Shown: piece by piece, positions 25,956-38,693 of the stretch
How positions within the stretch are numbered: the stretch's first letter is position 1
How the letters are laid out: every line of letters begins with the position of its first letter
Assembly (NCBI GenBank): GCA_002255925.1
Contig: NKIH01000003.1
Span: 486,277-550,276 of the forward strand
Origin: Burkholderiales bacterium PBB6
GTDB taxonomy: Bacteria; Pseudomonadota; Gammaproteobacteria; Burkholderiales; Burkholderiaceae_C
Length of the DNA stretch: 64,000 bases
Direction: 5' to 3'
Translations under genes and position numbers: made by a program
The notes under the pieces: generated by a model
The model's database searches: none
What the model saw: the letters and a program-made list of their open reading frames with translations, nothing else
Told to the model about the DNA's origin: nothing

Positions 25956-28292
25956 ATGAAGATCGTCTGCATAGGGGGTGGCCCGGCTGGCCTGTATTTC
26001 GGCCTGCTGATGAAGCAGCTCAACCCCAACCACGACATCACCGTGGTCGAGCGCAACAAGCCCTACGACACCTTCGGCTGGGGCGTGGTGTTCTCCGACG
26101 CCACGATGGACAACATGCGCGAGTGGGACCCCACCACCGCCGTCAGCATCCAGCAGGCCTTCAACCACTGGGACGACATCGAGCTGCTGTTCAAGGGCCA
26201 CCGCATCCGCTCGGGCGGCCACGGCTTTGTCGGCATCGGCCGCAAGAAGCTGCTGAACATCCTGCAGGCCCGCTGCGAAGCGCTTGGCGTGCGCCTGGTA
26301 TTCGAGCAGGAAGCTGACAGCGACGACGATTACGCCGACGCCGACCTCATCATCGCCAGCGACGGCATCAACTCCCGCGTGCGCACCCGCCACGCCGAGG
26401 TGTTCAAGCCCGACATCGTGGTGCGCCCGAACCGCTACATCTGGCTGGGCACGCACAAGCTGTTCGATGCCTTCACCTTTGACTTCCGTCGCACCGAACA
26501 CGGCTGGTTCCAGGCCCACATCTACAAGTTCGACGACACCACGACCACCTTCATCATCGAATGCCCGGAGCACGTCTGGCAGGCCCACGGGCTGGATCAG
26601 GCCGACCCCGCGCAATCGGTGGCCTTCTGCGAAAAGCTCTTCGCCGAGACCCTCGACGGCCACCCGCTGATGAGCAATGCGCGCCACCTGCGCGGCTCGG
26701 CCTGGCTGAACTTCCAGCGCGTGGTGTGCGAGCAGTGGTGGCTGAAAAACAGCCACGGCAGCCATGTGGTGCTGATGGGTGACGCGGTGCACACCGCCCA
26801 CTTCGCCATCGGCTCGGGCACCAAGCTGGCGATTGAAGATGCGATCGAGCTGGTGCGCCAGTTCAAGCGCCACGGTGACAGCGCCGAGCACATCGGCGCC
26901 GTGCTGCACGACTACCAGGAAGCACGCCGCATCGAAACCCTGCGCCTGCAGAACGCCGCCTGGAACGCGATGGAATGGTTCGAGGTGTGCGGTGATCGCT
27001 ATTGCGACCAGCTGCCGCCTGAGCAGTTCATGTATTCGATGCTGACGCGCAGCCAGCGCATCAGCCATGAAAACCTGCGCCTGCGCGACCGCGCCTGGCT
27101 CGAAGGCTATGAGCGCTGGTTCGCCGAGCAGGCTGGCCTGCCCGCCAACCCGGCGCTGCCGCCCGTGCCACCGATGTTCACGCCGTACACCGTGCGCTCC
27201 GTCACCCTGAAAAACCGGGTGGTGGTGTCGCCGATGGCGCAGTACAGCGCGGTGGATGGCGTGCCGGGCGACTACCACCTGGTGCACCTGGGCGCGCGCG
27301 CCATGGGCGGCGCCGCACTAGTGATGGCCGAGATGACCTGCACCAGCCCCGAGGCCCGCATCACCCCGGGCTGCCCGGGCCTGTGGAACGACGAGCAGCG
27401 CGACGCCTGGGCCCACATCGTCGACTGGGTGCACCAGCACAGCAGCGCGAAGATCGGCCTGCAGCTGGGCCATGCCGGCGCCAAGGGCGCCACGCGCCGC
27501 GGCTGGGACGGCATCGACCAACCCCTTGATGCCACGCTGTCTGCCGGCCACCCGGAAGCACCGTGGCCGCTGGTGAGTGCGTCACCGCAGCAATACCTGG
27601 CAGGCGTGAGCCAGACCAGCAGCGAAATGACCCGCGCGCAGATGGACGAGGTGCGCGACCAGTTCGTGGCCGCCACGCGCCGTGCTGCGGAAGCCGGCTT
27701 TGATTGGCTGGAGCTGCACTGCGCGCACGGCTACCTGCTGTCGAGCTTCATCTCGCCCCTCACCAACCAACGCGCCGATGCGTATGGTGGTTCGCTGCTC
27801 AACCGCCTGCGCTTTCCGCTGGAAGTGTTTGCGGCGGTGCGCACGGCCTGGCCTGAGCACCTGCCGATGTCGGTGCGCATCTCCGCCCACGACTGGGTGG
27901 AAGGCGGTATCACTCCGGCCGATGCGGTGGAGATTGCCCGCGCTTTCAAGGCCGCGGGGGCGGATCTGATTGACTGCTCGTCCGGCCAGGTCAGCAAGCA
28001 GGAGAAGGTCACTTTTGGGCGCATGTTCCAGACGCCGTTTGCCGACCGCATCCGCCAGGAAGCCGGCATCGCCACGATGGCCGTCGGCGCCATCAGCGAA
28101 GCCGACCACGTCAACACCATCATCAGCGCCGGCCGGGCCGACCTGTGCGCCGTGGCCCGCCCGCACCTGGCCAACCCCGCCTGGACGCTGACCGAAGCCG
28201 CCCGCATCGGCTACACCGCCGTCGCCTGGCCCGCGCCCTACCGCTCGGGCAAGCAGCAACTCGAAGCGGGTTTTGCCCGCGCACGGGGCTGA
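25956..28292 (+). CDS. Anthraniloyl-CoA monooxygenase/reductase-type bifunctional flavoenzyme
   Basis: 778 residues with two flavin domains. Residues 1-385 are an FAD aromatic hydroxylase: [13 protein letters not shown] at residue 6, and [23 protein letters not shown] near 275. Residues about 405-775 are an Old-Yellow-Enzyme-like FMN domain: [40 protein letters not shown]. This architecture and size match 2-aminobenzoyl-CoA monooxygenase/reductase of Azoarcus evansii; databases often name it salicylyl-CoA 5-hydroxylase/oxidoreductase. It hydroxylates and then reduces the CoA-activated ring. The ribosome binding site AAGGAG precedes the ATG. First gene of the operon. Confidence 0.9.
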   Translation: MKIVCIGGGPAGLYFGLLMKQLNPNHDITVVERNKPYDTFGWGVVFSDATMDNMREWDPTTAVSIQQAFNHWDDIELLFKGHRIRSGGHGFVGIGRKKLLNILQARCEALGVRLVFEQEADSDDDYADADLIIASDGINSRVRTRHAEVFKPDIVVRPNRYIWLGTHKLFDAFTFDFRRTEHGWFQAHIYKFDDTTTTFIIECPEHVWQAHGLDQADPAQSVAFCEKLFAETLDGHPLMSNARHLRGSAWLNFQRVVCEQWWLKNSHGSHVVLMGDAVHTAHFAIGSGTKLAIEDAIELVRQFKRHGDSAEHIGAVLHDYQEARRIETLRLQNAAWNAMEWFEVCGDRYCDQLPPEQFMYSMLTRSQRISHENLRLRDRAWLEGYERWFAEQAGLPANPALPPVPPMFTPYTVRSVTLKNRVVVSPMAQYSAVDGVPGDYHLVHLGARAMGGAALVMAEMTCTSPEARITPGCPGLWNDEQRDAWAHIVDWVHQHSSAKIGLQLGHAGAKGATRRGWDGIDQPLDATLSAGHPEAPWPLVSASPQQYLAGVSQTSSEMTRAQMDEVRDQFVAATRRAAEAGFDWLELHCAHGYLLSSFISPLTNQRADAYGGSLLNRLRFPLEVFAAVRTAWPEHLPMSVRISAHDWVEGGITPADAVEIARAFKAAGADLIDCSSGQVSKQEKVTFGRMFQTPFADRIRQEAGIATMAVGAISEADHVNTIISAGRADLCAVARPHLANPAWTLTEAARIGYTAVAWPAPYRSGKQQLEAGFARARG

Positions 28293-28332
28293 GGCCAACG
28301 GCCTCAAACGCACCGCCCCAGATCAAGCACCC

Positions 28333-29148
28333 ATGACCACCCCCGACACTTCAACCCAGCAGTTACGACCGCTGCACGGCCGACACGCGCTGATCACCGG
28401 CGCCGGCCGCGGCATCGGCGCCGCCATTGCCCACCGGCTGGCCGCTGACGGCGCCCAGCTCACGCTGGTGGGCCGCCAGGCCAACACGCTGCAGGCGCTG
28501 GCGCACACCATCGCCGCGCAGCACCCCGAGGCCCCGCGCCCCCAGGTGCTGCCCTGCGACGTGACCGACGCCGCCGCCGTGCAGCACTGCTTCGAGCAGG
28601 CCGCCGCCGGCTTCGGCCCGGTGCACATCCTGATCAACAACGCCGGCCAGGCCCAGAGCGCCCCGGTGCAGCACACCACCGACGCGCTCTGGCAGCAGAT
28701 GCTGGCCGTCAACCTGACCGGCACCTTCCAGTGCAGCCGCGCCGCCGTGCCGGGCATGCTGACCGCTGGCTGGGGCCGCATCGTGAACGTGGCCAGCACG
28801 GCGGGGCAGCGTGGTTATGCCTATGTCAGCGCCTATGTGGCGGCCAAGCACGGCGTCGTCGGCCTGACCCGCGCGATGGCGCTGGAGCTGGCCCGCAAAG
28901 GCATCACCGTGAATGCGGTGTGCCCCGGCTACACCGACACCGACCTGCTGGCCCACAGCATTGCCAACGTGGTGGCCAAGACCGGCCGCAGCCCCGCCGA
29001 GGCCCTGGCCGAGTTCACCCGCCCCAACCCGCAGGGCCGGCTGGTGCAGCCCGAGGAAGTGGCCGATGCCGTGGCCTGGCTGTGCACGCCGGCCGCCGCC
29101 AGCATCACCGGCCAGGACGTGTCGGTCAGTGGCGGCGAGGTGATGTGA
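28333..29148 (+). CDS. SDR-family 3-hydroxyacyl-CoA dehydrogenase-like oxidoreductase
   Basis: 271 residues from the ATG at 28333. Classical SDR features: ITGAGRGIGAAIAH cofactor motif (about 18-30), LINNAGQAQ, Ser in NVASTAGQRG, and YVAAKHG catalytic Tyr/Lys about residue 173. The C-terminus has SITGQDVSVSGGEVM. It probably oxidises a hydroxyacyl-CoA intermediate in the beta-oxidation-like part of the pathway. A short GAGGCC-AAC-GGCCTC hairpin (28291-28305) overlaps the end of the preceding gene. Its stop overlaps the MarR start. Confidence 0.85.
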   Translation: MTTPDTSTQQLRPLHGRHALITGAGRGIGAAIAHRLAADGAQLTLVGRQANTLQALAHTIAAQHPEAPRPQVLPCDVTDAAAVQHCFEQAAAGFGPVHILINNAGQAQSAPVQHTTDALWQQMLAVNLTGTFQCSRAAVPGMLTAGWGRIVNVASTAGQRGYAYVSAYVAAKHGVVGLTRAMALELARKGITVNAVCPGYTDTDLLAHSIANVVAKTGRSPAEALAEFTRPNPQGRLVQPEEVADAVAWLCTPAAASITGQDVSVSGGEVM

Positions 29149-29678
29149 TGGGCCGCGCACGCAACTTCAAGCTGGTGCAGGTGCTGGGCGACGACGCCAT
29201 CGGCCGTGAAGGCCGCGCCAACGCCAGCGACCACCTCGATGTGCGGCTGTGGCTGCGGCTGCTGTCGTGCAGCACGCAGATCGAGCAGGTCATCCGCACC
29301 CAGCTGCGCCTGCAGCACGGCACCACGTTGTCGCGCTTCGACTACCTGGCCCAGCTGGAGCGCCACCCCGACGGCCTGCGCATGAATGCGCTGTCGCGCT
29401 TCCTGATGGTGACCGGCGGCAACGTGACCGGCCTGACCGACCAGCTGGTGGCCGAAGGCTGGGTGGAGCGGGTGGCCGACCTGCAGGACCGCCGCTCCCA
29501 GACCGTGCGCCTGACGCCCGAAGGCCGCCAGCAGTTCCTGCGCATGGCGGCCGACCACGAAGCCTGGCTGACGCAGATGTTCAGCGGCTTCGACAGCCAG
29601 AACAAGGACCTGCTCTACGAACTGCTGGGCCACCTGCGCGTGCACCTGGCCCGCCCCGCCCCGGAGGACACCCCATGA
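29148..29678 (+). CDS. MarR-family transcriptional regulator
   Basis: 176 residues from the ATG at 29148, overlapping the SDR stop (TGATG). Helices [19 protein letters not shown] and [47 protein letters not shown] form the winged helix, with the wing [13 protein letters not shown] (Asp-x-x-Asp-Arg-Arg signature). Encoded inside the operon, it most likely represses it through the inverted repeat at 25919 and responds to a pathway CoA ester. Its stop overlaps the next start (ATGA). Confidence 0.9.
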   Translation: MGRARNFKLVQVLGDDAIGREGRANASDHLDVRLWLRLLSCSTQIEQVIRTQLRLQHGTTLSRFDYLAQLERHPDGLRMNALSRFLMVTGGNVTGLTDQLVAEGWVERVADLQDRRSQTVRLTPEGRQQFLRMAADHEAWLTQMFSGFDSQNKDLLYELLGHLRVHLARPAPEDTP

Positions 29679-30547
29679 CCACATCCCATCAGCCCACCGC
29701 CACGGCCATCGACCCAGCCCTGGTGGCCGGCAACCGCCGCAGCCTGGCCGGCTACGCCGCCCAGCACTTCCTGTGGCACTGCGACGCCGGCGTGGCCACC
29801 ATCACCCTGAACCGGCCCGAGCGCAAGAACCCGCTGACCTTCGACGCCTACGCCGAGCTGCGTGACCTGTTCCGTGCCCTGAAATACGCCACCGATGTGC
29901 ATGTGGTGGTGCTGCAGGGCGCCGGCGGCAACTTCTGCTCAGGCGGTGACGTGCACGAGATCATTGGCCCGTTGATCAACCTGCCGGCGCCCGAGCTGCT
30001 GATGTTCACCCGCATGACGGGCGACCTGGTGAACGCGATGCGGGGCTGCCCGCAGCCGCTGATCGCCGCGGTGGACGGCGTGTGTGCCGGCGCCGGCGCC
30101 ATCATCGCCATGGCCAGCGACCTGCGTGTGGGCACCGCCCGCAGCAAGACCGCCTTCCTGTTCAACCGCGTTGGCCTGGCCGGCTGCGACATGGGCGCCT
30201 GCGCCATCCTGCCGCGCCTCATCGGCCAGGGCCGGGCGAGTGAGCTGCTTTACACCGGCCGCTCGCTGGGGGGTGAAGAGGCTGAACGCTGGGGATTTTT
30301 CAACCGGCTGGTGGCCCCGGAAGCGTTGGAAGCCACCGCTGCCAGCCTGGCTGCCGATCTGGCCGCCGGCCCCACCTTTGCCAACGGCATCACCAAGACC
30401 ATGCTGCACCAGGAATGGGCCATGACGGTGGACCAGGCGATCGAAGCCGAAGCACAGGCGCAGGCGCTGTGCATGCTGACCCAGGACTTCCGCCGCGCCT
30501 ACGAGGCCTTCGTGGCCCGCAGCAATCCGGTTTTCCAAGGCAACTGA
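29675..30547 (+). CDS. Enoyl-CoA hydratase/isomerase family protein
   Basis: 290 residues from the ATG at 29675, overlapping the MarR stop by four bases. Crotonase-fold motifs: [32 protein letters not shown] (oxyanion loop), and [19 protein letters not shown]. The C-terminal helix ends [12 protein letters not shown]. It would hydrate or rearrange the ring-derived enoyl-CoA after dearomatisation. The overlap chain from SDR to MarR to this gene indicates tight translational coupling. Confidence 0.88.
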   Translation: MTTSHQPTATAIDPALVAGNRRSLAGYAAQHFLWHCDAGVATITLNRPERKNPLTFDAYAELRDLFRALKYATDVHVVVLQGAGGNFCSGGDVHEIIGPLINLPAPELLMFTRMTGDLVNAMRGCPQPLIAAVDGVCAGAGAIIAMASDLRVGTARSKTAFLFNRVGLAGCDMGACAILPRLIGQGRASELLYTGRSLGGEEAERWGFFNRLVAPEALEATAASLAADLAAGPTFANGITKTMLHQEWAMTVDQAIEAEAQAQALCMLTQDFRRAYEAFVARSNPVFQGN

Positions 30548-30566
30548 ACACCGCCAGGAGGCACTG

Positions 30567-31751
<1,185 letters not shown>

Positions 31752-31829
31752 GCCGGCAGCACCACGACGCGCAACAACGCGCCACCCGCTCGCCCCACCC
31801 CGCCTTCCCCGCCCGACCCGAGGTCCGCC

Positions 31830-33437
31830 ATGCCCAGTGCCCATGTCGACACGTTCGCGCAACGCCACCTGCCGCCGCCCGAGCAGCAACCGGTCTACCG
31901 CTTCGAGCTGCCCGAGCTGCAGTTCCCGGCGCAGCTCAACTGCGCCACCGAGCTGCTGGACCGCCATGTGGCCGAGGGCCGGGGTGAGCGCGTCTGCCTG
32001 CGCGCACCCGGCTTGAGCTGGAGCTACCGCGAACTGCAGGACAAGGCCAACCGCATCGCCCAGGTGCTGGTGCACGACATGGGCCTGGTGCCGGGCCAGC
32101 GGGTGCTGCTGCGCGGCCCGAACAACCCGATGCTGGCGGCCTGCTGGTTCGGCGTGATCAAGGCGGGCGGCATTGCCGTGGCCACCATGCCGCTGCTGCG
32201 CGCCAAAGAGCTCGGCGCCATCATCGACATCGGCCAGATCAGCCATGCGCTGTGTGATGCGGCGCTGGCTGATGAACTGCTGCAGGCGCAAGCGGCGCAC
32301 CCGATGTTGCAGGCCGTGCGCTGCTTCCATGACACCACCAGCGCCGGGCTGGAGGCCGCGATGGCCGCGCAGAGCGGCGACTGGACCAACGTGGACACCG
32401 CGGCCGACGACACCTGCCTGCTCGGTTTCACCTCGGGCACCACGGGGGTACCCAAGGCGACGATGCACTTTCACCGCGACGTGATGGCCATCTGCGCCTG
32501 CTGGCCGCCGCATGTGCTGCGGCCCACACCCGACGACGTGTTCATCGGCAGCCCGCCGCTGGCTTTCACCTTCGGCCTGGGCGGCCTGCTGCTGTTCCCG
32601 ATGGCCGTGGGTGCCAGCGCGGTGCTGCTGGAAAAAGCCAGCCCGCCGCAGCTGCTGCAGGGCATTCTCGATTTCAGCGCCACCGTGGTCTTCACCGCGC
32701 CCACCTCGTACCGCGCGCTGGCCATGCATGGCGAGCAGTTGCGCGGCGGCACCCTGCGCAAGTGCGTCTCGGCAGGTGAGGCGCTGCCGGCCGCCACCCG
32801 CGCGCTCTGGCAAGACGCCACCGGCCTGACGCTGATCGACGGCATCGGGGCCACCGAGCTGCTGCACATCTTCATTTCGACCGACGAGGCCCATGCCCGC
32901 GCCGGCGCCACCGGCGTGGCAGTGCCGGGCTACCGCGCCGAGGTGGTGGACGAGCACGACCAGCCCGCACCCACCGGCCAGGTGGGCCGCCTGCGCGTGC
33001 AAGGCCCCACCGGCTGCCGCTACCTGAACGACAAGCGCCAGGCAGCCTATGTGAAGGACGGCTGGAACTACACCGGCGACGCCTACTGGCAAGACGCCGA
33101 TGGCTACTTCCACTACCACGCGCGCACCGACGACATGATCATCTCGTCCGGCTACAACATCGCCGCGCCCGAGGTGGAAGACGCCCTGCTGGCCCACCCG
33201 GCCGTGGCCGAGTGCGCGGTGATCGGCGTGCCCGACGAAGAGCGCGGCCAGATCGTTGAAGCGCATGTGGTGTTGCGCCCCGGCCACGTGCCCAACGATG
33301 CGACCCGCAAAATGCTTCAGGACTTCGTCAAGACCACTGTGGCGCCCTACAAGTACCCGCGCTCGGTGGTGTTTGCCGATGCCCTGCCCCGCACCCAGAG
33401 CGGCAAGCTGCAACGCTTCCGCCTGAAGCAGGCTTGA
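31830..33437 (+). CDS. 2-aminobenzoate/benzoate-type CoA ligase
   Basis: 535 residues of the ANL superfamily. P-loop LGFTSGTTGVPKATMHFHRD near residue 196, GIGATELLHIF, YTGDAYWQDADGYFHYHARTDDMIISSGYNI and the C-terminal catalytic Lys in RTQSGKLQRF. The FELPELQFPAQLNCATELLD N-terminus and the overall pattern fit benzoate-CoA ligase family members, including anthranilate-CoA ligases. It activates the aromatic acid with ATP and CoA, the first intracellular step. Confidence 0.88.
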   Translation: MPSAHVDTFAQRHLPPPEQQPVYRFELPELQFPAQLNCATELLDRHVAEGRGERVCLRAPGLSWSYRELQDKANRIAQVLVHDMGLVPGQRVLLRGPNNPMLAACWFGVIKAGGIAVATMPLLRAKELGAIIDIGQISHALCDAALADELLQAQAAHPMLQAVRCFHDTTSAGLEAAMAAQSGDWTNVDTAADDTCLLGFTSGTTGVPKATMHFHRDVMAICACWPPHVLRPTPDDVFIGSPPLAFTFGLGGLLLFPMAVGASAVLLEKASPPQLLQGILDFSATVVFTAPTSYRALAMHGEQLRGGTLRKCVSAGEALPAATRALWQDATGLTLIDGIGATELLHIFISTDEAHARAGATGVAVPGYRAEVVDEHDQPAPTGQVGRLRVQGPTGCRYLNDKRQAAYVKDGWNYTGDAYWQDADGYFHYHARTDDMIISSGYNIAAPEVEDALLAHPAVAECAVIGVPDEERGQIVEAHVVLRPGHVPNDATRKMLQDFVKTTVAPYKYPRSVVFADALPRTQSGKLQRFRLKQA

Positions 33438-33490
33438 TGCCCTGACGTCTTTTGCCCCTCAGCCCCTTCCCTCACTCACAGGAACGAACC

Positions 33491-34693
33491 ATGCGCACCT
33501 CCCCCACTTCCCGCATCGTTTCGCCGGCCCTGCTGGCACTGGCCGCCACCGCTGCACTCGCCAGCGCCCCGGCACTGGCCGCAGACAACGTGAAGATCGG
33601 CCTGCTCTCGACGCTGTCGGGCCCGGGGGCCGGCCTGGGTGTGGACATCCGCGACGGCTTCCAGCTGGCGGTGAAGCTCAATGGCGGCAAGCTCGGCGGC
33701 TTGCCCGCGGAGGTGGTGGTGGCCGATGACCAGGCCAGCCCCGATGTGGGCCGCCAGACGGCGGACCGCCTGGTCAAGCGCGACAAGGTGGACTTCATGA
33801 CCGGCGTGGTCTTCTCGAACGTGATGCTGGCCGTGGGTGCGCCCACCTTCGCCGCCAAGACGTTCTACGTCAGCGCCAACGCCGGCCCGTCGCAATACGC
33901 CGGTGAGCAGTGCAACCCGTACTTCTTCAACGTGGCCTGGCAGAACGACAACCTGCACGAAGCGGTGGGCAAGACGGTGACGGAAAAGGGCTTCAAGAAG
34001 GTCGCCCTGATCGCGCCGAACTACCCCGCCGGCAAGGACGCGCTGGCCGGCTTCAAGCGTTTCTACAAGGGCGAAGTGGCCTCGGAAACCTACACCCAGC
34101 TCAACCAGCTGGACTACGGCGCCGAAATCTCGAAGCTGCGCGCAGCCAAGCCCGATGCGGTCTACATCTTCCTGCCCGGCGGCCTGGGCATCAACTTCAT
34201 CAAGCAGTTCGTGGGCGCCGGCCTGTCGAAGGACATGACGCTGTTCGGCCCGGGCTTCTCGGCCGACGAAGACGTCATCAAGGCCGTGGGTGACCCGATG
34301 CTGGGCATGTTCAACAGCTCGCAGTGGGCGCACGACATGGACAACGCCGCCAACAAGGTGTTTGTCGCCGAGTTCGAGAAAGCCTATGGCCGCCTGCCTT
34401 CGCTGTATGCCTCGCAGGGCTATGACGCAGCCCGCATGATTGATGCGGCCGTGCGCGACGTGAAGGGCAAGCTCGACGACAAGGCCGCCGTGCGCAAGGC
34501 ACTGGCCGCGGCCAAGTTCGACTCGGTGCGTGGTGCGTTCAAGTTCAATACCAACCAGTACCCGATCCAGGACTACTACCTGCGCGTCATCACCCGCGAC
34601 AGCAAGGGCCGCGTCACCAACCGCACGCTGGGCAAGGTGTTCTCCAACCACACCGACGCCTACGCCGCCAGCTGCAAGATGCCGGCGCTGTGA
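33491..34693 (+). CDS. ABC transporter substrate-binding protein (Liv/aromatic acid type)
   Basis: 400 residues from the ATG at 33491, which has AGGAACG upstream. Signal peptide ends ASAPALAAD. The mature protein begins NVKIGLLSTLSGPGAGLGVDIRDGFQL and shows VVVADDQASPDVGRQTADRLV, the typical periplasmic Leu/Ile/Val-family type I fold. Such receptors commonly bind benzoate-like acids when encoded with CoA-ligase operons. With the four genes that follow it forms a complete importer. Confidence 0.92.
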   Translation: MRTSPTSRIVSPALLALAATAALASAPALAADNVKIGLLSTLSGPGAGLGVDIRDGFQLAVKLNGGKLGGLPAEVVVADDQASPDVGRQTADRLVKRDKVDFMTGVVFSNVMLAVGAPTFAAKTFYVSANAGPSQYAGEQCNPYFFNVAWQNDNLHEAVGKTVTEKGFKKVALIAPNYPAGKDALAGFKRFYKGEVASETYTQLNQLDYGAEISKLRAAKPDAVYIFLPGGLGINFIKQFVGAGLSKDMTLFGPGFSADEDVIKAVGDPMLGMFNSSQWAHDMDNAANKVFVAEFEKAYGRLPSLYASQGYDAARMIDAAVRDVKGKLDDKAAVRKALAAAKFDSVRGAFKFNTNQYPIQDYYLRVITRDSKGRVTNRTLGKVFSNHTDAYAASCKMPAL

Positions 34694-34731
34694 TGGCGCT
34701 TTGAACCAGCAGTAAGCAGGCCAAACGCGCC

Positions 34732-35649
34732 ATGACCATCCTGATCCTCGAGCAAGCCTTGAACGGCCTGCAGTTCGGCCTGATGCTGTTCCTGCTGGCC
34801 GCCGGCCTGACGCTGGTGTTCGGCATCATGGACATGATCAACCTGGCCCACGGCTCGCTCTACATGGTGGGGGCCTACCTGGTGGCCTCGGCCACGGCGG
34901 CCAGCGGCTCATTTGCGCTCGGCCTGCTGGCCGGCGTGGTGGGCGCGGCCGCGTTCGGCCTGCTGCTGGAAGTGGTGGTGCTGCGGCGCCTTTACCAGCG
35001 CGATCACCTCTCGCAGGTGCTGGGCACCTTCGCCATCCTGCTGATGTGCAACGAGGCGGTGCGCTTCGTGTGGGGCTCGCAGCCCATCGGGGCCAGCGCG
35101 CCGGCGGCGCTCAGCGGGCCGGTGGAGTTGCTGCCCGGCTTCTTCTACCCGGCCTACCGGCTGCTCATCATCGGCGCCGGTCTGGCAGTGGCGGTGCTGC
35201 TGTGGCTGCTCGTCACCCGCACGCGGCTGGGCATGCAGGTACGGGCCGGTGCATCAAACCGCGAGATGGCGCAGGCCATGGGCGTGAACGTGCAACGGCT
35301 GTTCAGCGCCGTGTTCGGCCTGGGTGCTGCGCTGTGCGCGGTGGCTGGCGGGCTGATGGGACCGCTGCTGGCGGTGCAGGTGGGCATGGGCGAAAGCATC
35401 CTCATCCTGGCGTTCGTGGTCATCGTCATTGGCGGCATCGGCTCGATCCGCGGTGCGCTGGTCGGCGCGCTGCTGGTGGGCGTGGTCGACACCGCCGGTC
35501 GCACGCTCATCCCGCTGTTGTTCGAGCAGTTGATGCCGCTGGACCTGGCCGCCAGTGCCGGCCCGGCCGTGGCCTCCATCCTGATCTACGTGCTGATGGC
35601 CGCGGTGCTGTTCTGGAAGCCCCAGGGCCTGTTCCCTGCCCATGGTTGA
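34732..35649 (+). CDS. LivH-type ABC permease
   Basis: 305 residues with about eight transmembrane helices. LNGLQFGLMLFLLAAGLTLVFGIMDMINLAHGSLYM is the family-specific N-terminus, and ASNREMAQAMGVNVQRLFSAVFGLGAALCAVAGGL is the EAA-like cytoplasmic loop contacting the ATPase. Thirty-eight bases follow the binding-protein gene and 12 precede the second permease gene. Confidence 0.92.
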   Translation: MTILILEQALNGLQFGLMLFLLAAGLTLVFGIMDMINLAHGSLYMVGAYLVASATAASGSFALGLLAGVVGAAAFGLLLEVVVLRRLYQRDHLSQVLGTFAILLMCNEAVRFVWGSQPIGASAPAALSGPVELLPGFFYPAYRLLIIGAGLAVAVLLWLLVTRTRLGMQVRAGASNREMAQAMGVNVQRLFSAVFGLGAALCAVAGGLMGPLLAVQVGMGESILILAFVVIVIGGIGSIRGALVGALLVGVVDTAGRTLIPLLFEQLMPLDLAASAGPAVASILIYVLMAAVLFWKPQGLFPAHG

Positions 35650-35661
35650 AAGCCCCGCGAC

Positions 35662-36683
35662 ATGAGCACCCCTCACCTCCAAACCGAGCCGCAGGACGGC
35701 CCCAGCCCGCTGGACCACCGCCTGCAAGGCGCACGCGCCGTGGCGCTGCTGCTGGCCCTGGTTGCGCTGCCGCCGCTGGCCAACTGGCTGGGCGCTGATT
35801 TCTACATCGGCCTGGCCAGCCGCATCCTCATCTTCGCGCTGGCCGCCACCAGCCTGAACCTGATCCTGGGTTTTGGCGGCATGGTCAGCTTCGGCCATGC
35901 GGCTTTTGTGGGCCTGGGCGCTTACACGGTCGGCGTGCTGATGACGCACGGTGTGGTTTCAGCCTGGGTGGCCTGGCCCGCTGCGTTTGGCGTGGCGGCG
36001 CTGGCTGCCTGGCTGGTGGGCGCGGTGAGCCTGCGCACCCGCGGCGTGTACTTCATCATGATCACGCTGGCCTTTGCGCAGATGCTGTATTACCTCGCCG
36101 TCTCGCTCAAGACCTGGGGCGGTGACGACGGACTGTCGCTGCCCGGCCGCTCCAGCCTGGCACCGCTGCCGGGGCTGGACCTGGCCAACGACACCACCTT
36201 CTACTACGTGGTGCTGGCCGTGTGCGCCGGGGCCATGGTGCTGTTGTGGCGCCTGCTGAACGCGCGCTTCGGCCACACGCTGCAAGCCATCCGCGACAAC
36301 GACACCCGCATGGCCGCCGTCGGCTTTCACACCCGCCGCTACCAGCACATAGCATTCACGCTGGCCGGTGGTGTGGCGGGTTTGGCCGGCGCGCTGCTGG
36401 CCAACCAGTCGGGCTTTGTCAGCCCGGCGCTGATGCAGTGGCAGCAGTCGGGCATGTTGATGATCATGGTCATCCTGGGCGGCGTGGGCCACCTCTGGGG
36501 CGGCGTGATCGGCGCGGTGGTGTTCCTGCTGCTCGAAGAGGTGCTGGGCCACTACACGATGCACTGGCCCTTCTTCCTCGGTGCCGCGCTGCTGGCGGTG
36601 GTGCTGGTGGCCCCCAACGGGCTGATGAGCCTGATGAAGCGGCCGACATGGCTGAAGGCCTCGGGCCGCACGAAGGAGGCGCC

Positions 36684-36687
<4 letters not shown>
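35662..36687 (+). CDS. LivM-type ABC permease
   Basis: 341 residues, about nine to ten helices. ATSLNLILGFGGMVSFGHAAFVGLGAYTVG and the coupling loop AIRDNDTRMAAVGFHTRRYQHIAFTLAGGVAGLAGAL are diagnostic for the second Liv permease. The stop overlaps the ATG of the following ATPase gene (four bases), so synthesis of permease and ATPase is coupled. Confidence 0.92.
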
Positions 36688-37459
<772 letters not shown>

Positions 37460-37463
<4 letters not shown>

Positions 37464-38173
37464 GCACCGCCCTGCTCGAAGTGAGCGACCTGCAAACCGC
37501 CTACGGCAGCAGCCAGGTGCTGTTCGGCATGCAGCTGCACATGCGCAGCGGTGACGTGGCCACGCTGCTCGGCCGCAACGGCATGGGCAAAACCACCACC
37601 GTGCGCTCCATCCTCGGCCTGACGCGGCCTCAGGGCGGCAGCGTGCGCTTTCTCGGTGAGCGGGTTGATGGCCTGGCGCCCGACCGCATCGCCCGCATGG
37701 GCCTGGCCGTGGTGCCCGAGGGCCGGCAGATTTTTCCGAACCTCAGCGTGGAAGACAACCTCAAGGCCTTCGCCGCGCGCCGCAATGGCCTGAGTGAGCC
37801 CTGGACGCTGGACCGCGTGTGGGCCATGTTCCCGCGGCTGCTGGAGCGGCGGCGCAACATGGGCAACCAGCTCTCGGGCGGTGAGCAGCAGATGCTGGCC
37901 ATCGGCCGCGCGCTGATGACCAACCCGCACTTGCTCATCCTCGATGAAGCCACCGAGGGCCTGGCCCCGCTGATCCGCGAAGACATCTGGCAATGCCTGG
38001 ACACGCTGCGCGCGGCGGGCCAGTCCATCCTCGTGATCGACAAGTACGTGCAACGGCTGGTGAAGCTTGCCAACCAGCACACCGTGATCGAACGCGGCCG
38101 CGTCGTCTGGCAGGGTGACTCCCCCAGCCTGGCCGCCCAACCCGAACTCTGGCACCGCTACATCGGCGTGTGA
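37460..38173 (+). CDS. LivF-type ABC ATPase
   Basis: 237 residues. Walker A GRNGMGKTT near residue 38, signature LSGGEQQMLAIGRALM, Walker B LLILDEATEGLAP, and the LivF-specific VVPEGRQIFPNLSVEDNL. It completes the five-component importer begun at 33491. Seven bases separate its stop from the thioesterase gene. Confidence 0.93.
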
Positions 38174-38179
38174 CACCGC

Positions 38180-38638
38180 ATGACCCACTCTGAAATTGCC
38201 GCCAACACCCGCCAGCGCTTCGAGCGCCCGCTGCGCATCCGCTTCGGCCACTGCGACCCGGCCGGCATCGTCTTCTTTCCGCAGTACTTCATCATGCTCA
38301 ACGGGCTGGTGGAAGACTGGGTCACCGAGGGGTTGGGCGTGTCTTATGCCGAGCTGCTGGGACCGCGCCGCATCGGCCTGCCCACTGTCAGCCTGAGCAG
38401 CGATTTCAAGTCCGTCAGCCGCATGGGCGACGACGTGACGCTGGGGCTGGAGCTGGCCCACCTGGGCACCCGCTCACTCACCGTGGCGATGGACTGCCGC
38501 GGCGCCGACGGCGAGCTGCGCATGAGCGCGCAACAGGTCATCGTCTGCACCAGCCTCGACAGCCACCGCGCCATCACCATGCCGCCCGACCTGCGCAGTG
38601 CGCTTGAAGCGTTTGCGCAGCCAGTGACTGGCCAATGA
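38180..38638 (+). CDS. Hotdog-fold acyl-CoA thioesterase (4-hydroxybenzoyl-CoA type)
   Basis: 152 residues. The active-site segment RFGHCDPAGIVFFPQYF (about 20-36) contains the catalytic Asp of the 4-hydroxybenzoyl-CoA thioesterase family. In a CoA-dependent aromatic pathway it would release CoA from dead-end aromatic thioesters and protect the CoA pool. Cotranscribed with the importer. Confidence 0.85.
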   Translation: MTHSEIAANTRQRFERPLRIRFGHCDPAGIVFFPQYFIMLNGLVEDWVTEGLGVSYAELLGPRRIGLPTVSLSSDFKSVSRMGDDVTLGLELAHLGTRSLTVAMDCRGADGELRMSAQQVIVCTSLDSHRAITMPPDLRSALEAFAQPVTGQ

Positions 38639-38693
38639 CATTCCCCCGCCGCAACCAGGCGACGACGCCACCACAACACCGAAGGAGACACCC

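Noticed and set aside
28291..28305. GAGGCC-AAC-GGCCTC hairpin as terminator after the first anthranilate gene
   Set aside because: Short stem with a 3-base loop, no U-tract, and inside an evident operon; mentioned only under the SDR gene.
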